Of a stretch of DNA of 42,913 bases, positions 27,278 to 37,207 are shown piece after piece. The notes beneath the pieces are model-generated. The model saw nothing but the letters and a program-made list of their open reading frames with translations. It did no database searches and was not told the DNA's origin. The position numbers and the translations under genes were made by a program. How positions within the stretch are numbered: the stretch's first letter is position 1; every line of letters begins with the position of its first letter. This DNA is from Lutibacter flavus (GTDB lineage: Bacteria; Bacteroidota; Bacteroidia; Flavobacteriales; Flavobacteriaceae), in NCBI GenBank assembly GCA_945903795.1, contig CAMDPE010000002.1, positions 1 to 42,913 of the forward strand, written 5' to 3'.

Positions 27278-27754
27278 TTAATCTTCTATTCCGTCCAAAA
27301 CCGAGGAACCTGGTTGGTTTAAAATTTTAGTTAATTTACTCCTGTCATACACAGAATTTTCAAAATTCTGAGCCCATACAATGGCGTCAGTCGGACAAGC
27401 TTCAATACACAAACCGCACATGGTGCACATGGATAAATGGTAAATGTGTTTGTCTATTTTTTTCTTCTTTTTACCTGTTTCCGGGTCAACAGCCCTGTCC
27501 CAAATAATTTCAATGGAACCGTTTGGACAAGCAATTTCGCAAGATTGGCAACCGGTACAACGGTGGCGATTGTCGGCAGTATGCGGCATAACCACTTCAC
27601 CTCTGAAACGATCAAACATTTTAAGCGTTTCTCGGTTGTCGGGGTATTCTTGTGTAAGAGCGCCTTTACGTGCGTGAATAAAATAACCTCCTGTAACCGA
27701 CATTCCTGTCAGCAAGGTTTTTATTCCTTTATATATATCTGAAAAATAACTCAT
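27278..27754 (-). CDS. nuoI: NADH-quinone oxidoreductase subunit I (2x[4Fe-4S])
   Basis: 'CTGCQSCEIACP' and 'CTMCGLCIEACPTDAI'. Confidence 0.96.
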   Translation of the reverse strand: MSYFSDIYKGIKTLLTGMSVTGGYFIHARKGALTQEYPDNRETLKMFDRFRGEVVMPHTADNRHRCTGCQSCEIACPNGSIEIIWDRAVDPETGKKKKKIDKHIYHLSMCTMCGLCIEACPTDAIVWAQNFENSVYDRSKLTKILNQPGSSVLDGIED

Positions 27755-27773
27755 TTTAGTAGTATTTCTTTGA

Positions 27774-28853
27774 TTAAATTGTCCAGTTCAGCCATATGAT
27801 TATTGCCATCAGCATTAAATTCATCAAATTTAACGGCAATAAATATTTCCATTCGAGGGTTAATAATTGGTCTACTCTTAACCTTGGGAAGGTCCATCTG
27901 AACCACATCATCAAAAAGATGAGGCCCGCAACTTTAATGATGAACCAAATGACTTCAGGAAACCAGGTAATATTGTCTGTTATTCCGAAAGGAGACAGCC
28001 AGCCTCCAAAAAATAAGACCACAGCGATGGATGCAATGATAAACATGTTTATAAATTCAGCCAAAAAGAAATAGGCGAATTTCATTCCCGAGTATTCAGT
28101 ATGAAAACCTGCTCCCAATTCCGATTCAGCTTCCACCAAATCAAATGGTGCCCTGTTGGTTTCGGCAGTTCCTGCGATCATAAAAATCATAAAAGCAATT
28201 ACTGACGGAATATGGCCTTGTAAAATAAGCCATCCTCCGGTGCGTTGCGCTTCCACAATTTCTGAAAGTTGTAAAGAGCCTGTCAGCAATACCATGGTTA
28301 AAATGGAAAGTCCGACCGATAATTCATAACTGATGGTTTGCAAACCACTTCTCATAGCGCCAATTAAAGCGTATTTGTTATTGCTCGACCAGCCGGCCAA
28401 CAGAATTCCGATAACGCCAATAGACGAGATGGCAATCAGGAAAAAGACCCCAATATTAATGTCGAATGCTTGAAATTGCTTTGAAAACGGGAAAACGGCC
28501 ATGGCCATCAAGGCGGCAACAATCACAAAATACGGCGCTAAATTGTATAAAAATTTATCGATTTTTATGGTGCTTGTCAATTCCTTGGAAACCAGTTTTA
28601 AAGCATCTGCCATTGTTTGTAAAAGGCCCCAGGGCCCAACTCTGTTTGGTCCTATACGCAATTGAAACCAGGCGGCCACTTTACGTTCTAAAAGCACTAA
28701 ATACAAACCTGCTACAGCGAATAACAACAAGTAAGCAACAGCAATTACAACCATAATGGTATAACTGGCCGCTGTTTCAGGCATTATTGAATAAATCCAA
28801 TCTGAGATTGTTTTTGTGATGTTTAATGGAATAATCATTTGTATAAAATTCAT
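27774..28853 (-). CDS. nuoH: NADH-quinone oxidoreductase subunit H
   Basis: 'LERKVAAWFQLRIGPNRVGPWGLLQTMADALKLVSKE', 'NRAPFDLVEAESELGAGFHTEYSGMKFA'. Confidence 0.97.
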   Translation of the reverse strand: MNFIQMIIPLNITKTISDWIYSIMPETAASYTIMVVIAVAYLLLFAVAGLYLVLLERKVAAWFQLRIGPNRVGPWGLLQTMADALKLVSKELTSTIKIDKFLYNLAPYFVIVAALMAMAVFPFSKQFQAFDINIGVFFLIAISSIGVIGILLAGWSSNNKYALIGAMRSGLQTISYELSVGLSILTMVLLTGSLQLSEIVEAQRTGGWLILQGHIPSVIAFMIFMIAGTAETNRAPFDLVEAESELGAGFHTEYSGMKFAYFFLAEFINMFIIASIAVVLFFGGWLSPFGITDNITWFPEVIWFIIKVAGLIFLMMWFRWTFPRLRVDQLLTLEWKYLLPLNLMNLMLMAIIIWLNWTI

Positions 28854-28862
28854 GGTCTTTGA

Positions 28863-29984
28863 TTAACGGTCTATATCAGGAATTACAAAATCGAAAGAGG
28901 CCATTGTAGCCACCAAATCGGCTATTTTTACGTCTTTTGAAATGTGATTTAAAACAGATAAATTAGAAAATCCTGGTGAGCGGAATTTTACACGATATGG
29001 ATTTTTGTTTCCGGTACTGTTTATGTAAACGCCAAGTTCACCTCTTGCTGTTTCAACGCGTTGGTAAAATTCACCTTTTGGCAATTTGATCACTGCTTTA
29101 GTGGCTGCTTTTGTTTCACCTTCAGGAATGTTGTCAATCAATTGTTCGATAATTGAAATAGATTCCCACAATTCCATCATTCTAACCTGATAACGTGCAA
29201 AAGTATCACCTTCAGTAAATAAAATTTCTTTAAAATCAACGCGGTCATACGCATTGTAAGGGTGGTGTTTTCTCACATCGCTTGAAAACCCTGAACCTCT
29301 TGCTGTTGGTCCTGAAACCCCAAAAGAAATAGCGTCTTCTCTGGTAAGGATACCAACGCCTTTTGTTCTTTTATGGAAAATCACATTGTCGGTCAGTAAA
29401 AGATTGTATTCCGGAATCTTGGTTTTAAATTCTGCAATAAAATCTTTGGTGCGTTTTACAAAATTAGGGTGAATATCGAACATCAATCCGCCCGGTACAT
29501 TGTAATTCATGGTTAAACGTGCACCACAGGTTTCTTCAAAAATATCATTGATCATTTCACGATCCCTGAATGCGTAAAAGTAGGAGGTTAACGCCCCTAA
29601 ATCCATTCCCATTACGCCCCACCATAAGCAGTGAGAAGCGATACGGGTTAACTCATCAATAATAGTTCTTATCACTTTAACCCTGTCAGAAACTTCAATT
29701 TCAAGTCCTTTTTCAACAGCCAGACAAACAGCTACGTTGTTGATGTGTGACGACAAATAATCCATTCGGTCTGTTAAATGAACTATTTGCTGGTAACTGT
29801 CGCGTTCGCACATTTTTTCGATAGAACGGTGTATGTAACCCAAATCCGGTTCCACATTTTTTATGATCTCGCCGTCAATGGTTAAAATTAATCTTAAAAC
29901 CCCATGAGCTGCCGGGTGTTGCGGTCCCATGTTAATAAAATACTCTTCAGTTTTTATTTTATTTTTTAGTTGTTGGTCAGTCAT
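28863..29984 (-). CDS. nuoD: NADH-quinone oxidoreductase subunit D
   Basis: 'NMGPQHPAAHGVLRLILTIDGE', 'GYIHRSIEKM', C-terminal '...IPDIDR'. Confidence 0.97.
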   Translation of the reverse strand: MTDQQLKNKIKTEEYFINMGPQHPAAHGVLRLILTIDGEIIKNVEPDLGYIHRSIEKMCERDSYQQIVHLTDRMDYLSSHINNVAVCLAVEKGLEIEVSDRVKVIRTIIDELTRIASHCLWWGVMGMDLGALTSYFYAFRDREMINDIFEETCGARLTMNYNVPGGLMFDIHPNFVKRTKDFIAEFKTKIPEYNLLLTDNVIFHKRTKGVGILTREDAISFGVSGPTARGSGFSSDVRKHHPYNAYDRVDFKEILFTEGDTFARYQVRMMELWESISIIEQLIDNIPEGETKAATKAVIKLPKGEFYQRVETARGELGVYINSTGNKNPYRVKFRSPGFSNLSVLNHISKDVKIADLVATMASFDFVIPDIDR

Positions 29985-29991
29985 TATAAGG

Positions 29992-30453
29992 CTATTTAAT
30001 AATCATATTTGCTTCATCAACATAATCTTTTCGCAAAGGAAAACCTTCCCACTCAGGGGTTAAAAATAGGCGTCTTAATTTTGGATGGTTGTTGAATTTT
30101 ATGCCGAAAAAATCGAATATTTCCAATTCGTGAAAGTCTGCTGTTTGCCAAATGTCGTGAACTGAGTCCAGAACCGGATTTTCCCGGTCTTCAACCATAA
30201 CCTTTAAAACAATCTCATGTCTTAATTCGGTTGATTCCAAATGGTAAATAACACCCAAAGCAGGAACCCAATCCATACCTGTTATGCAAAATGCATAATC
30301 AAATTTTAATTCGGGATGCGATTTTAACTGGCTGCAAATACTGTGAAGTTGTTCTTTAGGAACAATGACATTTAAAAATTCAGACCCTTCAGTCGTAAAT
30401 TCTAAATCGGTTCCCAAGCCGGTAATTATATTTTGTAAATCTTCGTTTGTCAT
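29992..30453 (-). CDS. nuoC: NADH-quinone oxidoreductase subunit C
   Basis: 'TADFHELEIFDFFGIKFNNHPKLRRLFLTPEWEGFPLRKDY'. Confidence 0.96.
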   Translation of the reverse strand: MTNEDLQNIITGLGTDLEFTTEGSEFLNVIVPKEQLHSICSQLKSHPELKFDYAFCITGMDWVPALGVIYHLESTELRHEIVLKVMVEDRENPVLDSVHDIWQTADFHELEIFDFFGIKFNNHPKLRRLFLTPEWEGFPLRKDYVDEANMIIK

Positions 30454-30475
30454 GGTCTTTATGATTTAATACAAA

Positions 30476-31072
30476 TTATTTTCCTTCATCAAAACCATCA
30501 ATAGGATTTACCTTTTTGGCCATGTTTTCAGTTTTAATTTTTTGTTGAAGCATAATCATTCCTTCCAATAAAGCTTCTGGTCTTGGAGGGCATCCAGGAA
30601 CATAAACGTCTACAGGAATTACATGGTCGGCACCTTTAATCACCGAATAAGAATTATAGTAAAACGGTCCGCCGGAAATAGCGCAGGCTCCCATGGCAAT
30701 CACATATTTTGGTTCGGCCATTTGATCGTACAAACGTCTTAATACAGGTCCCATTTTGTTAACAATGGTTCCGGCAATAATAATTAAATCTGCCTGGCGT
30801 GCCGAAGCTCTTGCAACTTCAAAACCAAATCTTGAATAATCGTGGCGTGCAGCACCTGTTTGCATCATTTCTATGGCGCAACAGCTTGTTCCAAAATACA
30901 AGGACCAAAGTGAATTTGCGCGTCCCCAATTGATAACGCTGTCTAAGGTGGTTACCACAATGTTACCGCCGTTGCCTCCTGGAATTATTTTTCCGGGAAA
31001 ATCTGCAGGAACAACTTGCTTTAATCCTTCTTCTTCAAGCTGGCTTAAATATCGTTTTTTATCTACTCCCAT
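30476..31072 (-). CDS. nuoB: NADH-quinone oxidoreductase subunit B (start set at MGVDKKRYL, inside the longer track ORF)
   Basis: '[25 protein letters not shown]', '[15 protein letters not shown]'; ATG overlaps the nuoA stop by 10 nt. Confidence 0.95.
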   Translation of the reverse strand: MGVDKKRYLSQLEEEGLKQVVPADFPGKIIPGGNGGNIVVTTLDSVINWGRANSLWSLYFGTSCCAIEMMQTGAARHDYSRFGFEVARASARQADLIIIAGTIVNKMGPVLRRLYDQMAEPKYVIAMGACAISGGPFYYNSYSVIKGADHVIPVDVYVPGCPPRPEALLEGMIMLQQKIKTENMAKKVNPIDGFDEGK

Positions 31073-31413
31073 TGTAAAGCTCGTTTTTTGTATGCGTATA
31101 ACAATCCCAATCCCAAGATGAAAAGGAAAACAATAATTTCTACCAAAGCAACAGTGCCTACTTCTTTGTAAACAACTGCCCAAGGCACTAAAAATGCTAC
31201 TTCGACATCAAAAATTAAGAAAAGAATTGCGAAAAGATAATACCCTACTTTAAATTGAATCCAGGTTGGACCGATGGTTGGTATACCGCATTCGTAAGGT
31301 TCTCTTTTTTGAAGGTTATCAGATTTAGGTGAGATTAAATTTGATAAAAAGTTTGCACCGGCAACCAACACAATGGCTGCAAGTAAAAATACAATGATGG
31401 CTTCTGAACCCAT
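31063..31413 (-). CDS. nuoA: NADH-quinone oxidoreductase subunit A
   Basis: '[40 protein letters not shown]'. Confidence 0.96.
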   Translation of the reverse strand: MGSEAIIVFLLAAIVLVAGANFLSNLISPKSDNLQKREPYECGIPTIGPTWIQFKVGYYLFAILFLIFDVEVAFLVPWAVVYKEVGTVALVEIIVFLFILGLGLLYAYKKRALQWE

Positions 31414-31439
31414 TTTTTATATACTTTTTAATTCGTGGA

Positions 31440-31447
31440 CAAAATTA
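31440..31447 (-). promoter_or_regulatory. Candidate Bacteroidetes -7 element (TAATTTTG) for the nuo operon
   Basis: TAnnTTTG match 26 nt upstream of the nuoA ATG; no clear -33 TTG confirmed. Confidence 0.4.
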
Positions 31448-31461
31448 TGGTTTTATAAAAA

Positions 31462-31489
31462 AAAATAGCTGACATAAATCAGCTATTTT
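31462..31489 (-). terminator. Terminator downstream of korB, separating kor from nuo
   Basis: AATAGCTGA-tttatg-TCAGCTATT followed by a T-run on the minus strand. Confidence 0.85.
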
Positions 31490-31500
31490 CTATATTTTTA

Positions 31501-32517
31501 TTACTTAACCTCGTATGTTTCTCCTGAGAAGAAAAGGTCATCTGTTTTCTTGAATTTCGAATTTGCTTTCACCTGAGCGGTAAGCGCATCTTCTCTTTCT
31601 TCCAAGGTAACATCAGCAAAACTTCTGATAATACCTGTGGCTAAAGGATATTCCAGTCTCACAAGCATTTGATGAAGTGTTTTGTCTTCTTCTTTGGCAT
31701 TGTGAACCAAAATATCTTCTTGCGTGATGCCGTTTTCACCAATGGTGACCACTTCCAGTTTCAATTTGTTTAGCACCAAACCTTTGTCTTTGTTTTTGCC
31801 AAAAATCATAGGTTTTCCGTGTTCAAGAAAAATTTGCATTTCTTCTTTTACTTCTTTGTCGGTTACTTCGTCAAAACATCCGTCGTTGAAAATCACGCAG
31901 TTTTGAAGCACTTCAATTAAGGAAGTCCCTTTAAATTTGTGTGCATCAATAAAAATTTGCGTCATATCTTTCGGATTGTTCCCGCCAATTCTTGCAAAGA
32001 ATCGTGCATTGGCGCCCAATGCCAATTCACCTGGAGAAAAAGGAGGTTGTGTGTTTCCGTAAGGAGATGATTTTGTTTTTTGCCCTATCAATGAAGTAGG
32101 AGAAAATTGCCCTTTGGTCAACCCATAAATTTCATTGTTAAACATCACCATATTTAAGTCGATGTTTCTTCTTAATAAATGAATAAAATGATTTCCTCCA
32201 ATGGCCATTGAATCTCCGTCTCCGGTCATAATCCAAACACTTAAGTTAGGGTTTGCCAATTTTACGCCTGAAGCAATTCCGGGTGCTCTGCCGTGAATGG
32301 TGTGCATTCCGTAGGTGCTCATATAATAAGGAAAACGTGATGAGCATCCGATTCCTGAAATAAACACGACGTCTTCTTTTTTAACGCCCATTTCTGGAAG
32401 TGCTTTTTGCATAGATCGCAAAATCACGTAATCATCGCAACCAGGACACCACCTAACTTCTTGATCACTTGTAAAATCTTTGAATGTATATTTTTTTTCC
32501 GCTGTTGTAGTTTCCAT
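31501..32517 (-). CDS. korB: 2-oxoacid (2-oxoglutarate):ferredoxin oxidoreductase beta subunit
   Basis: 'VRWCPGCDDYVILRSMQKALPEMG', 'SGIGCSSRFPYYMSTYGMHTIHGRAPGIASGVKL', TPP motif 'TGDGDSMAIGGNHFIH'. Confidence 0.92.
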   Translation of the reverse strand: METTTAEKKYTFKDFTSDQEVRWCPGCDDYVILRSMQKALPEMGVKKEDVVFISGIGCSSRFPYYMSTYGMHTIHGRAPGIASGVKLANPNLSVWIMTGDGDSMAIGGNHFIHLLRRNIDLNMVMFNNEIYGLTKGQFSPTSLIGQKTKSSPYGNTQPPFSPGELALGANARFFARIGGNNPKDMTQIFIDAHKFKGTSLIEVLQNCVIFNDGCFDEVTDKEVKEEMQIFLEHGKPMIFGKNKDKGLVLNKLKLEVVTIGENGITQEDILVHNAKEEDKTLHQMLVRLEYPLATGIIRSFADVTLEEREDALTAQVKANSKFKKTDDLFFSGETYEVK

Positions 32518-32519
32518 AA

Positions 32520-34373
32520 TTATACCAATAGTTTAAATTGTTGAATTAATTCGTCGTTAGAGAATGGCAATCCTTGAATTTTGTTGTGTTGAGAAAATTC
32601 AAATTTGCTGAATCTGGTTTTTAAGATAGAAACAAACTGACCGGCATTTAATTCACAAACAATTATTTTTTTGTATTTAGATAAAATTTCTTCTGTGTTT
32701 TTTGGCATTGGATTGATGTAATTGAAATGTGCAAATCCAATATTTTTGTAGCCTTCATCACTTATTTGTTTTACGGCAGAATGTAAAGAGCCATAAGTTC
32801 CTCCCCATCCAATCACCAATAAATCTCCTGAATCCGCAAATTCCGTTTTTAATTCAGGAATATTGTTTTCAACCAGTCTCACTTTTTCGGCTCTGATATG
32901 AGTCATTTTCTCGTGGTTTATTTGCTCATAAGAAATATTGCCTGTTACACTTTCTTTTTCCAATCCGCCAATTCTATGTTCCATTCCTGGTGTTCCGGGA
33001 ACTGGCCAATTACGCGCCAAAGTTTTTTCGTCTCTGTCATAAGGACTCCAATTTTCTTTGACTTTCGTAATCTTATGATTTTTGATTTCAGGCATATCAG
33101 CAATGGATCTAACTTTCCAAGGTGCCGAACCATTTGCAATGTATCCGTCTGTCAATAATATTACCGGAGTCATATGTTCCAAAGCAAGTCTGGCCGCTTC
33201 ATACGCAAAATTAAAACAGTTGGCTGGCGTACTTGCTGCAATCACAATTACCGGACTTTCACCGTTTCTTCCGTACATCGCCTGCAATAAATCCGATTGT
33301 TCTGTTTTTGTTGGCAATCCTGTTGATGGTCCGCCACGTTGTACATTGATAATCACCAAAGGCAATTCAACCATCATCGCCAAGCCTATTGCTTCGCCTT
33401 TTAATGCCAAACCTGGTCCTGAAGTTGTTGTAATCGCCAAATCACCTGCAAATGCAGCGCCAATGGCTGAAGTAACTCCAGCTATTTCGTCTTCTGCCTG
33501 AAAAGCTTTTACGCCAAAATGTTTGTGTTTTACCAATTCGTGTAAAATATCTGTTGCTGGGGTAATAGGGTAAGAACCTAAAAACAGTTCCAAGCCAGAT
33601 TTCTCTGAAGCCGCCAACAATCCCCAAGCAGTAGCGGTGTTTCCGCCGATAATTCTATAGGTTCCCGGTACCATTTTGGCAGGAGAAATTGTATAGGCAT
33701 TTGGAATCAATTCCAACGTTTCGGCAAAATAATAACCGGCATTCAATACTTTGGTATTTGCTTCAACTAAATGCGGTTTTCCTTTAAATTTTTTATTGAA
33801 AAAATCAACCGTATGCTCTAATGAACGATCGTACATCCAATAAACCATTCCTAAAGAAAACATATTTTTGCTTCGGGTAATCGATTTATTGTCCAATCCT
33901 TCCACATCTTTCAGGGCTTCTTTGGTCATTGTTGTCATATCAACCTGAATAACACGGTAGTTTTCTAAACTTCCGTCTTCCAACGGATTGGTTTTATATT
34001 CCGCTTTATCTAAGTTTTTCTTTGTAAAGGAATCCGTATCCACAATAATTGTGTGGCCCGGCTTTACGGCATATAAATTGGTTTTAAGAGCAGCAGGGTT
34101 CATTGCAACCAACAAATCCACATTGTCTCCAGGGGTGCTAACTTCTACGCTTCCTATATGTACCTGGAATCCTGAAACACCATATAAACTTCCTTGTGGT
34201 GCTCTAATTTCAGAAGGATAATTTGGAAAAGTTGCGATATCGTTCCCAAACATGGCCGAGGTATCAGTAAACTGAGTTCCTGTTAACTGCATTCCGTCTC
34301 CTGAATCCCCAACAAACCTGACAACTACTGCTTCCAGTACCTCAGGTTGAAGAATTGTTTTAGTTGTAATCAT
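32520..34373 (-). CDS. korA: 2-oxoacid (2-oxoglutarate):ferredoxin oxidoreductase alpha subunit with fused gamma domain
   Basis: Gamma part 'RFVGDSGDGMQLTGTQF'; alpha part 'SYPITPATDILHEL', 'AEDEIAGVTSAIGAAFAGDLAITTTSGPGLALKGEAIGLA', 'QRGGPSTGLPTKTEQSDLLQAMYGRNGE'. Confidence 0.93.
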   Translation of the reverse strand: MITTKTILQPEVLEAVVVRFVGDSGDGMQLTGTQFTDTSAMFGNDIATFPNYPSEIRAPQGSLYGVSGFQVHIGSVEVSTPGDNVDLLVAMNPAALKTNLYAVKPGHTIIVDTDSFTKKNLDKAEYKTNPLEDGSLENYRVIQVDMTTMTKEALKDVEGLDNKSITRSKNMFSLGMVYWMYDRSLEHTVDFFNKKFKGKPHLVEANTKVLNAGYYFAETLELIPNAYTISPAKMVPGTYRIIGGNTATAWGLLAASEKSGLELFLGSYPITPATDILHELVKHKHFGVKAFQAEDEIAGVTSAIGAAFAGDLAITTTSGPGLALKGEAIGLAMMVELPLVIINVQRGGPSTGLPTKTEQSDLLQAMYGRNGESPVIVIAASTPANCFNFAYEAARLALEHMTPVILLTDGYIANGSAPWKVRSIADMPEIKNHKITKVKENWSPYDRDEKTLARNWPVPGTPGMEHRIGGLEKESVTGNISYEQINHEKMTHIRAEKVRLVENNIPELKTEFADSGDLLVIGWGGTYGSLHSAVKQISDEGYKNIGFAHFNYINPMPKNTEEILSKYKKIIVCELNAGQFVSILKTRFSKFEFSQHNKIQGLPFSNDELIQQFKLLV

Positions 34374-34440
34374 AATTAATGTAAATTAAAAAAATTTGTT
34401 TAAATTTATTGAAAATTATTGTAAGTTCAACATAAAGTCC

Positions 34441-34448
34441 CAAAGGTA
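34441..34448 (-). promoter_or_regulatory. Candidate -7 element (TACCTTTG) for korAB
   Basis: TAnnTTTG match on the minus strand, 68 nt upstream of korA. Confidence 0.35.
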
Positions 34449-34506
34449 TATTTACTTTTTTAAAGAGGAAATGACTTTTATCACATAGACTTGCATAAAT
34501 TTTATA

Positions 34507-34514
34507 TAATTTTG
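34507..34514 (+). promoter_or_regulatory. Candidate -7 element (TAATTTTG) for the ferredoxin gene
   Basis: TAnnTTTG match 31 nt upstream of the ATG. Confidence 0.4.
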
Positions 34515-34545
34515 TTGAATAATTAAATATTAAAAATTACGAATC

Positions 34546-34899
34546 ATGGCTATTAGAATAACAGACGAATGCATCAATTGTGATGCATGTATTTCAGAAT
34601 GTCCAAATAATGCAATATACGAACCAGATGGAGATTGGGCATATTCAGACGGAAGTTCATTAAAAGGAATGGTAACTTTACCGGGAAGCGGAAAACAAGT
34701 TGACGCTGATAAAAGAAATGAACCATTATCTGATGAATTTTATTTTATTGTAACTGATAAATGTACAGAGTGTAAAGGTTTTCATGACGAACCACAGTGT
34801 GCATCAGTATGTCCAGTTGATTGTTGTATTTTAGACGAAGCTCACGTTGAGACTGAAGATCAATTGTTGGCTAAAAAAGATTGGATGCACGGAGAATAA
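34546..34899 (+). CDS. Dicluster 4Fe-4S ferredoxin
   Basis: 'CINCDACISECPNNAI' and 'CTECKGFHDEPQCASVCPVDCC'. Confidence 0.95.
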   Translation: MAIRITDECINCDACISECPNNAIYEPDGDWAYSDGSSLKGMVTLPGSGKQVDADKRNEPLSDEFYFIVTDKCTECKGFHDEPQCASVCPVDCCILDEAHVETEDQLLAKKDWMHGE

Positions 34900-34915
34900 T
34901 TTCTTCAAAATTCAT

Positions 34916-34945
34916 AAAAAAGCACCGTGAAAACGGTGCTTTTTT
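34916..34945 (+). terminator. Rho-independent terminator after ferredoxin
   Basis: AGCACCGT-gaaa-ACGGTGCT-TTTTTT. Confidence 0.92.
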
Positions 34946-34972
34946 AGTTTATGGGCAATAATTTTTTAATGC

Positions 34973-34997
34973 AGCACGAGCGGGACGCTCGCGCCAG
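34973..34997. repeat. REP-like palindrome (GCACGAGCGGGACGCTCGCGCCAG)
   Basis: CGAGCG-gga-CGCTCG hairpin, GC-rich island between ferredoxin and lepA. Confidence 0.55.
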
Positions 34998-35001
34998 AGA
35001 C

Positions 35002-36798
35002 TTAATCGTTCAATTTTAAAACGGCCATAAATGCTTCCTGCGGAATTTCAACATTTCCTACCTGACGCATGCGTTTTTTACCTTTCTTTTGTTTTTCCAA
35101 CAGTTTTCGTTTACGGGAAATATCACCGCCATAACATTTTGCGGTCACATCTTTTCTGAGCGCTTTTACGGTTTCACGCGAAATAATTTTAGCGCCAATG
35201 GCAGCCTGAATCGGAATGTCAAATTGCTGACGTGGAATTAACTGACGCAGTTTTTCACACATTTTTTTGCCGATATGATAGGCATTGTCTGTGTGAATTA
35301 AGGAAGAAAGCGCATCCACAACGGTACCGTTCAATAAAATATCAAGTCGCACCAATCTTGAAGTCCGCATTCCTATAGGGTGATAATCAAAAGAGGCATA
35401 TCCTTTAGAAACCGTTTTTAACCGGTCGTAAAAATCGAAAACTATTTCAGCCAAAGGCATTTCAAAAGTAAGTTCAACACGCTCAGGCGTTAAATAAGTC
35501 TGATTGGTGATTTGTCCGCGTTTTTCAATGCACAAACTCATCACTTGTCCAATAAAATCGGATTTTGTGATAATGCTGGCTTTTATATAAGGTTCTTCAA
35601 CCCTGTTTAATTTTGAAGGTTCGGGCAAATCGGTCGGATTATTCACTAAAATAGGAACCTCCGGATGTTTATTGCTAAAAGCGTGGTACGATACGTTTGG
35701 TACGGTGGTAATTACCGTCATATCAAACTCGCGCTCCAATCTTTCCTGTATAATTTCCAAATGCAGCATTCCCAAGAAACCGCAACGGAAACCAAATCCC
35801 AAGGCGGCAGAACTTTCCGGCACAAACACCAAAGAAGCATCATTTAACTGCAATTTCTCCATAGAAGAACGAAGTTCTTCATATTCATCAGTATCAACAG
35901 GATAAATTCCCGCAAATACCATCGGTTTTACATCTTCAAAACCATCAATTCGGCTGTCGGTCGGATTTAAGGCATCGGTACTGGTGTCACCAACTTTAAT
36001 TTCAATAGCTGTTTTAACGCCGGTAATCAAATAACCTACATCACCAGCTTTTACGCTTTGTTTTGCTACTTGCGTTAATTTTAAGGTGCCAACTTCATCG
36101 GCATTGTATTCGTTGCCGGTTGCCATAAATTTTATGCGCTGCCCTTTTTTAATTTCTCCGTTAAAAACCCTGAAATAAGTTTCCACACCTCGGTACGAAT
36201 TGTAAACCGAATCAAAAATTAATGCCTGCAACGGGGCATTCACATCGCCTTTTGGGGCAGGAATTTTTTCAATAATCGCTTTTAATATATTTTCAACGCC
36301 CAAACCTGTTTTTCCGCTTGCGTGAATCACGTCTTCATAATCACAACCCAGTAAATCAACAATATCATCGGTAACTTCTTCCGGATTCGCACTTGGCAAA
36401 TCGACTTTATTTAAAATTGGAATGATCTCTAAATCGTGTTCCAAAGCCAAATATAAATTGGAAATTGTTTGCGCCTGAATGCTTTGTGCGGCATCAACAA
36501 TTAACAAAGCGCCTTCACAGGCGGCAATAGATCGGGAAACTTCGTAAGAAAAATCTACGTGGCCCGGCGTGTCAATTAAATTTAAGATATAATTTTCGCC
36601 TTCATACATATATTCCATCTGAATGGCGTGGCTTTTTATGGTAATGCCGCGTTCGCGCTCCAAATCCATACTGTCCAGCAGCTGGGCTTGTTCTTCACGC
36701 GCTGTGGTGGTTCCGGTAAAACTTAACAGCCTGTCGGCCAGTGTGCTTTTTCCGTGGTCAATATGTGCGATGATGCAAAAATTTCTGATGTTTTTCAT
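35002..36798 (-). CDS. lepA: Elongation factor 4
   Basis: '[20 protein letters not shown]', '[15 protein letters not shown]', C-terminal '[41 protein letters not shown]'. Confidence 0.98.
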   Translation of the reverse strand: MKNIRNFCIIAHIDHGKSTLADRLLSFTGTTTAREEQAQLLDSMDLERERGITIKSHAIQMEYMYEGENYILNLIDTPGHVDFSYEVSRSIAACEGALLIVDAAQSIQAQTISNLYLALEHDLEIIPILNKVDLPSANPEEVTDDIVDLLGCDYEDVIHASGKTGLGVENILKAIIEKIPAPKGDVNAPLQALIFDSVYNSYRGVETYFRVFNGEIKKGQRIKFMATGNEYNADEVGTLKLTQVAKQSVKAGDVGYLITGVKTAIEIKVGDTSTDALNPTDSRIDGFEDVKPMVFAGIYPVDTDEYEELRSSMEKLQLNDASLVFVPESSAALGFGFRCGFLGMLHLEIIQERLEREFDMTVITTVPNVSYHAFSNKHPEVPILVNNPTDLPEPSKLNRVEEPYIKASIITKSDFIGQVMSLCIEKRGQITNQTYLTPERVELTFEMPLAEIVFDFYDRLKTVSKGYASFDYHPIGMRTSRLVRLDILLNGTVVDALSSLIHTDNAYHIGKKMCEKLRQLIPRQQFDIPIQAAIGAKIISRETVKALRKDVTAKCYGGDISRKRKLLEKQKKGKKRMRQVGNVEIPQEAFMAVLKLND

Positions 36799-36829
36799 GC
36801 GTCGTATTCCTTTCTACTTTATAGTTGCG

Positions 36830-36837
36830 CAAATATA
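36830..36837 (-). promoter_or_regulatory. Candidate -7 element (TATATTTG) for lepA
   Basis: TAnnTTTG on the minus strand, 31 nt upstream of the lepA ATG. Confidence 0.4.
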
Positions 36838-36918
36838 ATGAAATAAGGGTTTAAAAATACGGCACAATTAAATGTTTGCCATGCGACCAAGCCGGCAATA
36901 AATAAATTTTAATTATTT

Positions 36919-37008
36919 GGGCGTTCCCTTTCAGGTCGCGCTTTTCGTTGCAATCTTTTTAGCGATGAAAAAATCGCTAAAAAGTATTTCCACTTCAATC
37001 GCTAACGC
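36919..37008. repeat. Dispersed structured repeat, copy A (GGGCGTTCCC...CGCTAACGC)
   Basis: Homologous to 42690-42777; contains the 12-bp perfect hairpin CTTTTTAGCGAT-gaaaaa-ATCGCTAAAAAG (36955-36984). Confidence 0.85.
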
Positions 37009-37207
37009 AAATAGATTTACGATTTTAGATTTACGATTATTTTTATAACTTTCTTGCGATCTTTAAGTATTTTCTTTGCGCTCTTGGCGGTTAAATGAAA
37101 TTTTGTTTGAATTGTAATTTTATAATTTTTATTTGCTTTCTATCATAGAATACTCAAATCCAATCAACAAATAATCATATTAAATTTAACCAAAAACCCA
37201 ATGTTTG

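Noticed and set aside
30476-31183. Long 235-aa form of NuoB
   Set aside because: N-terminal extension overlaps nuoA in another frame; the ATG at 31072 gives the family-typical start.
33082-33501. 139-aa ORF antisense to korA
   Set aside because: Shadow of conserved korA coding sequence; no independent support.
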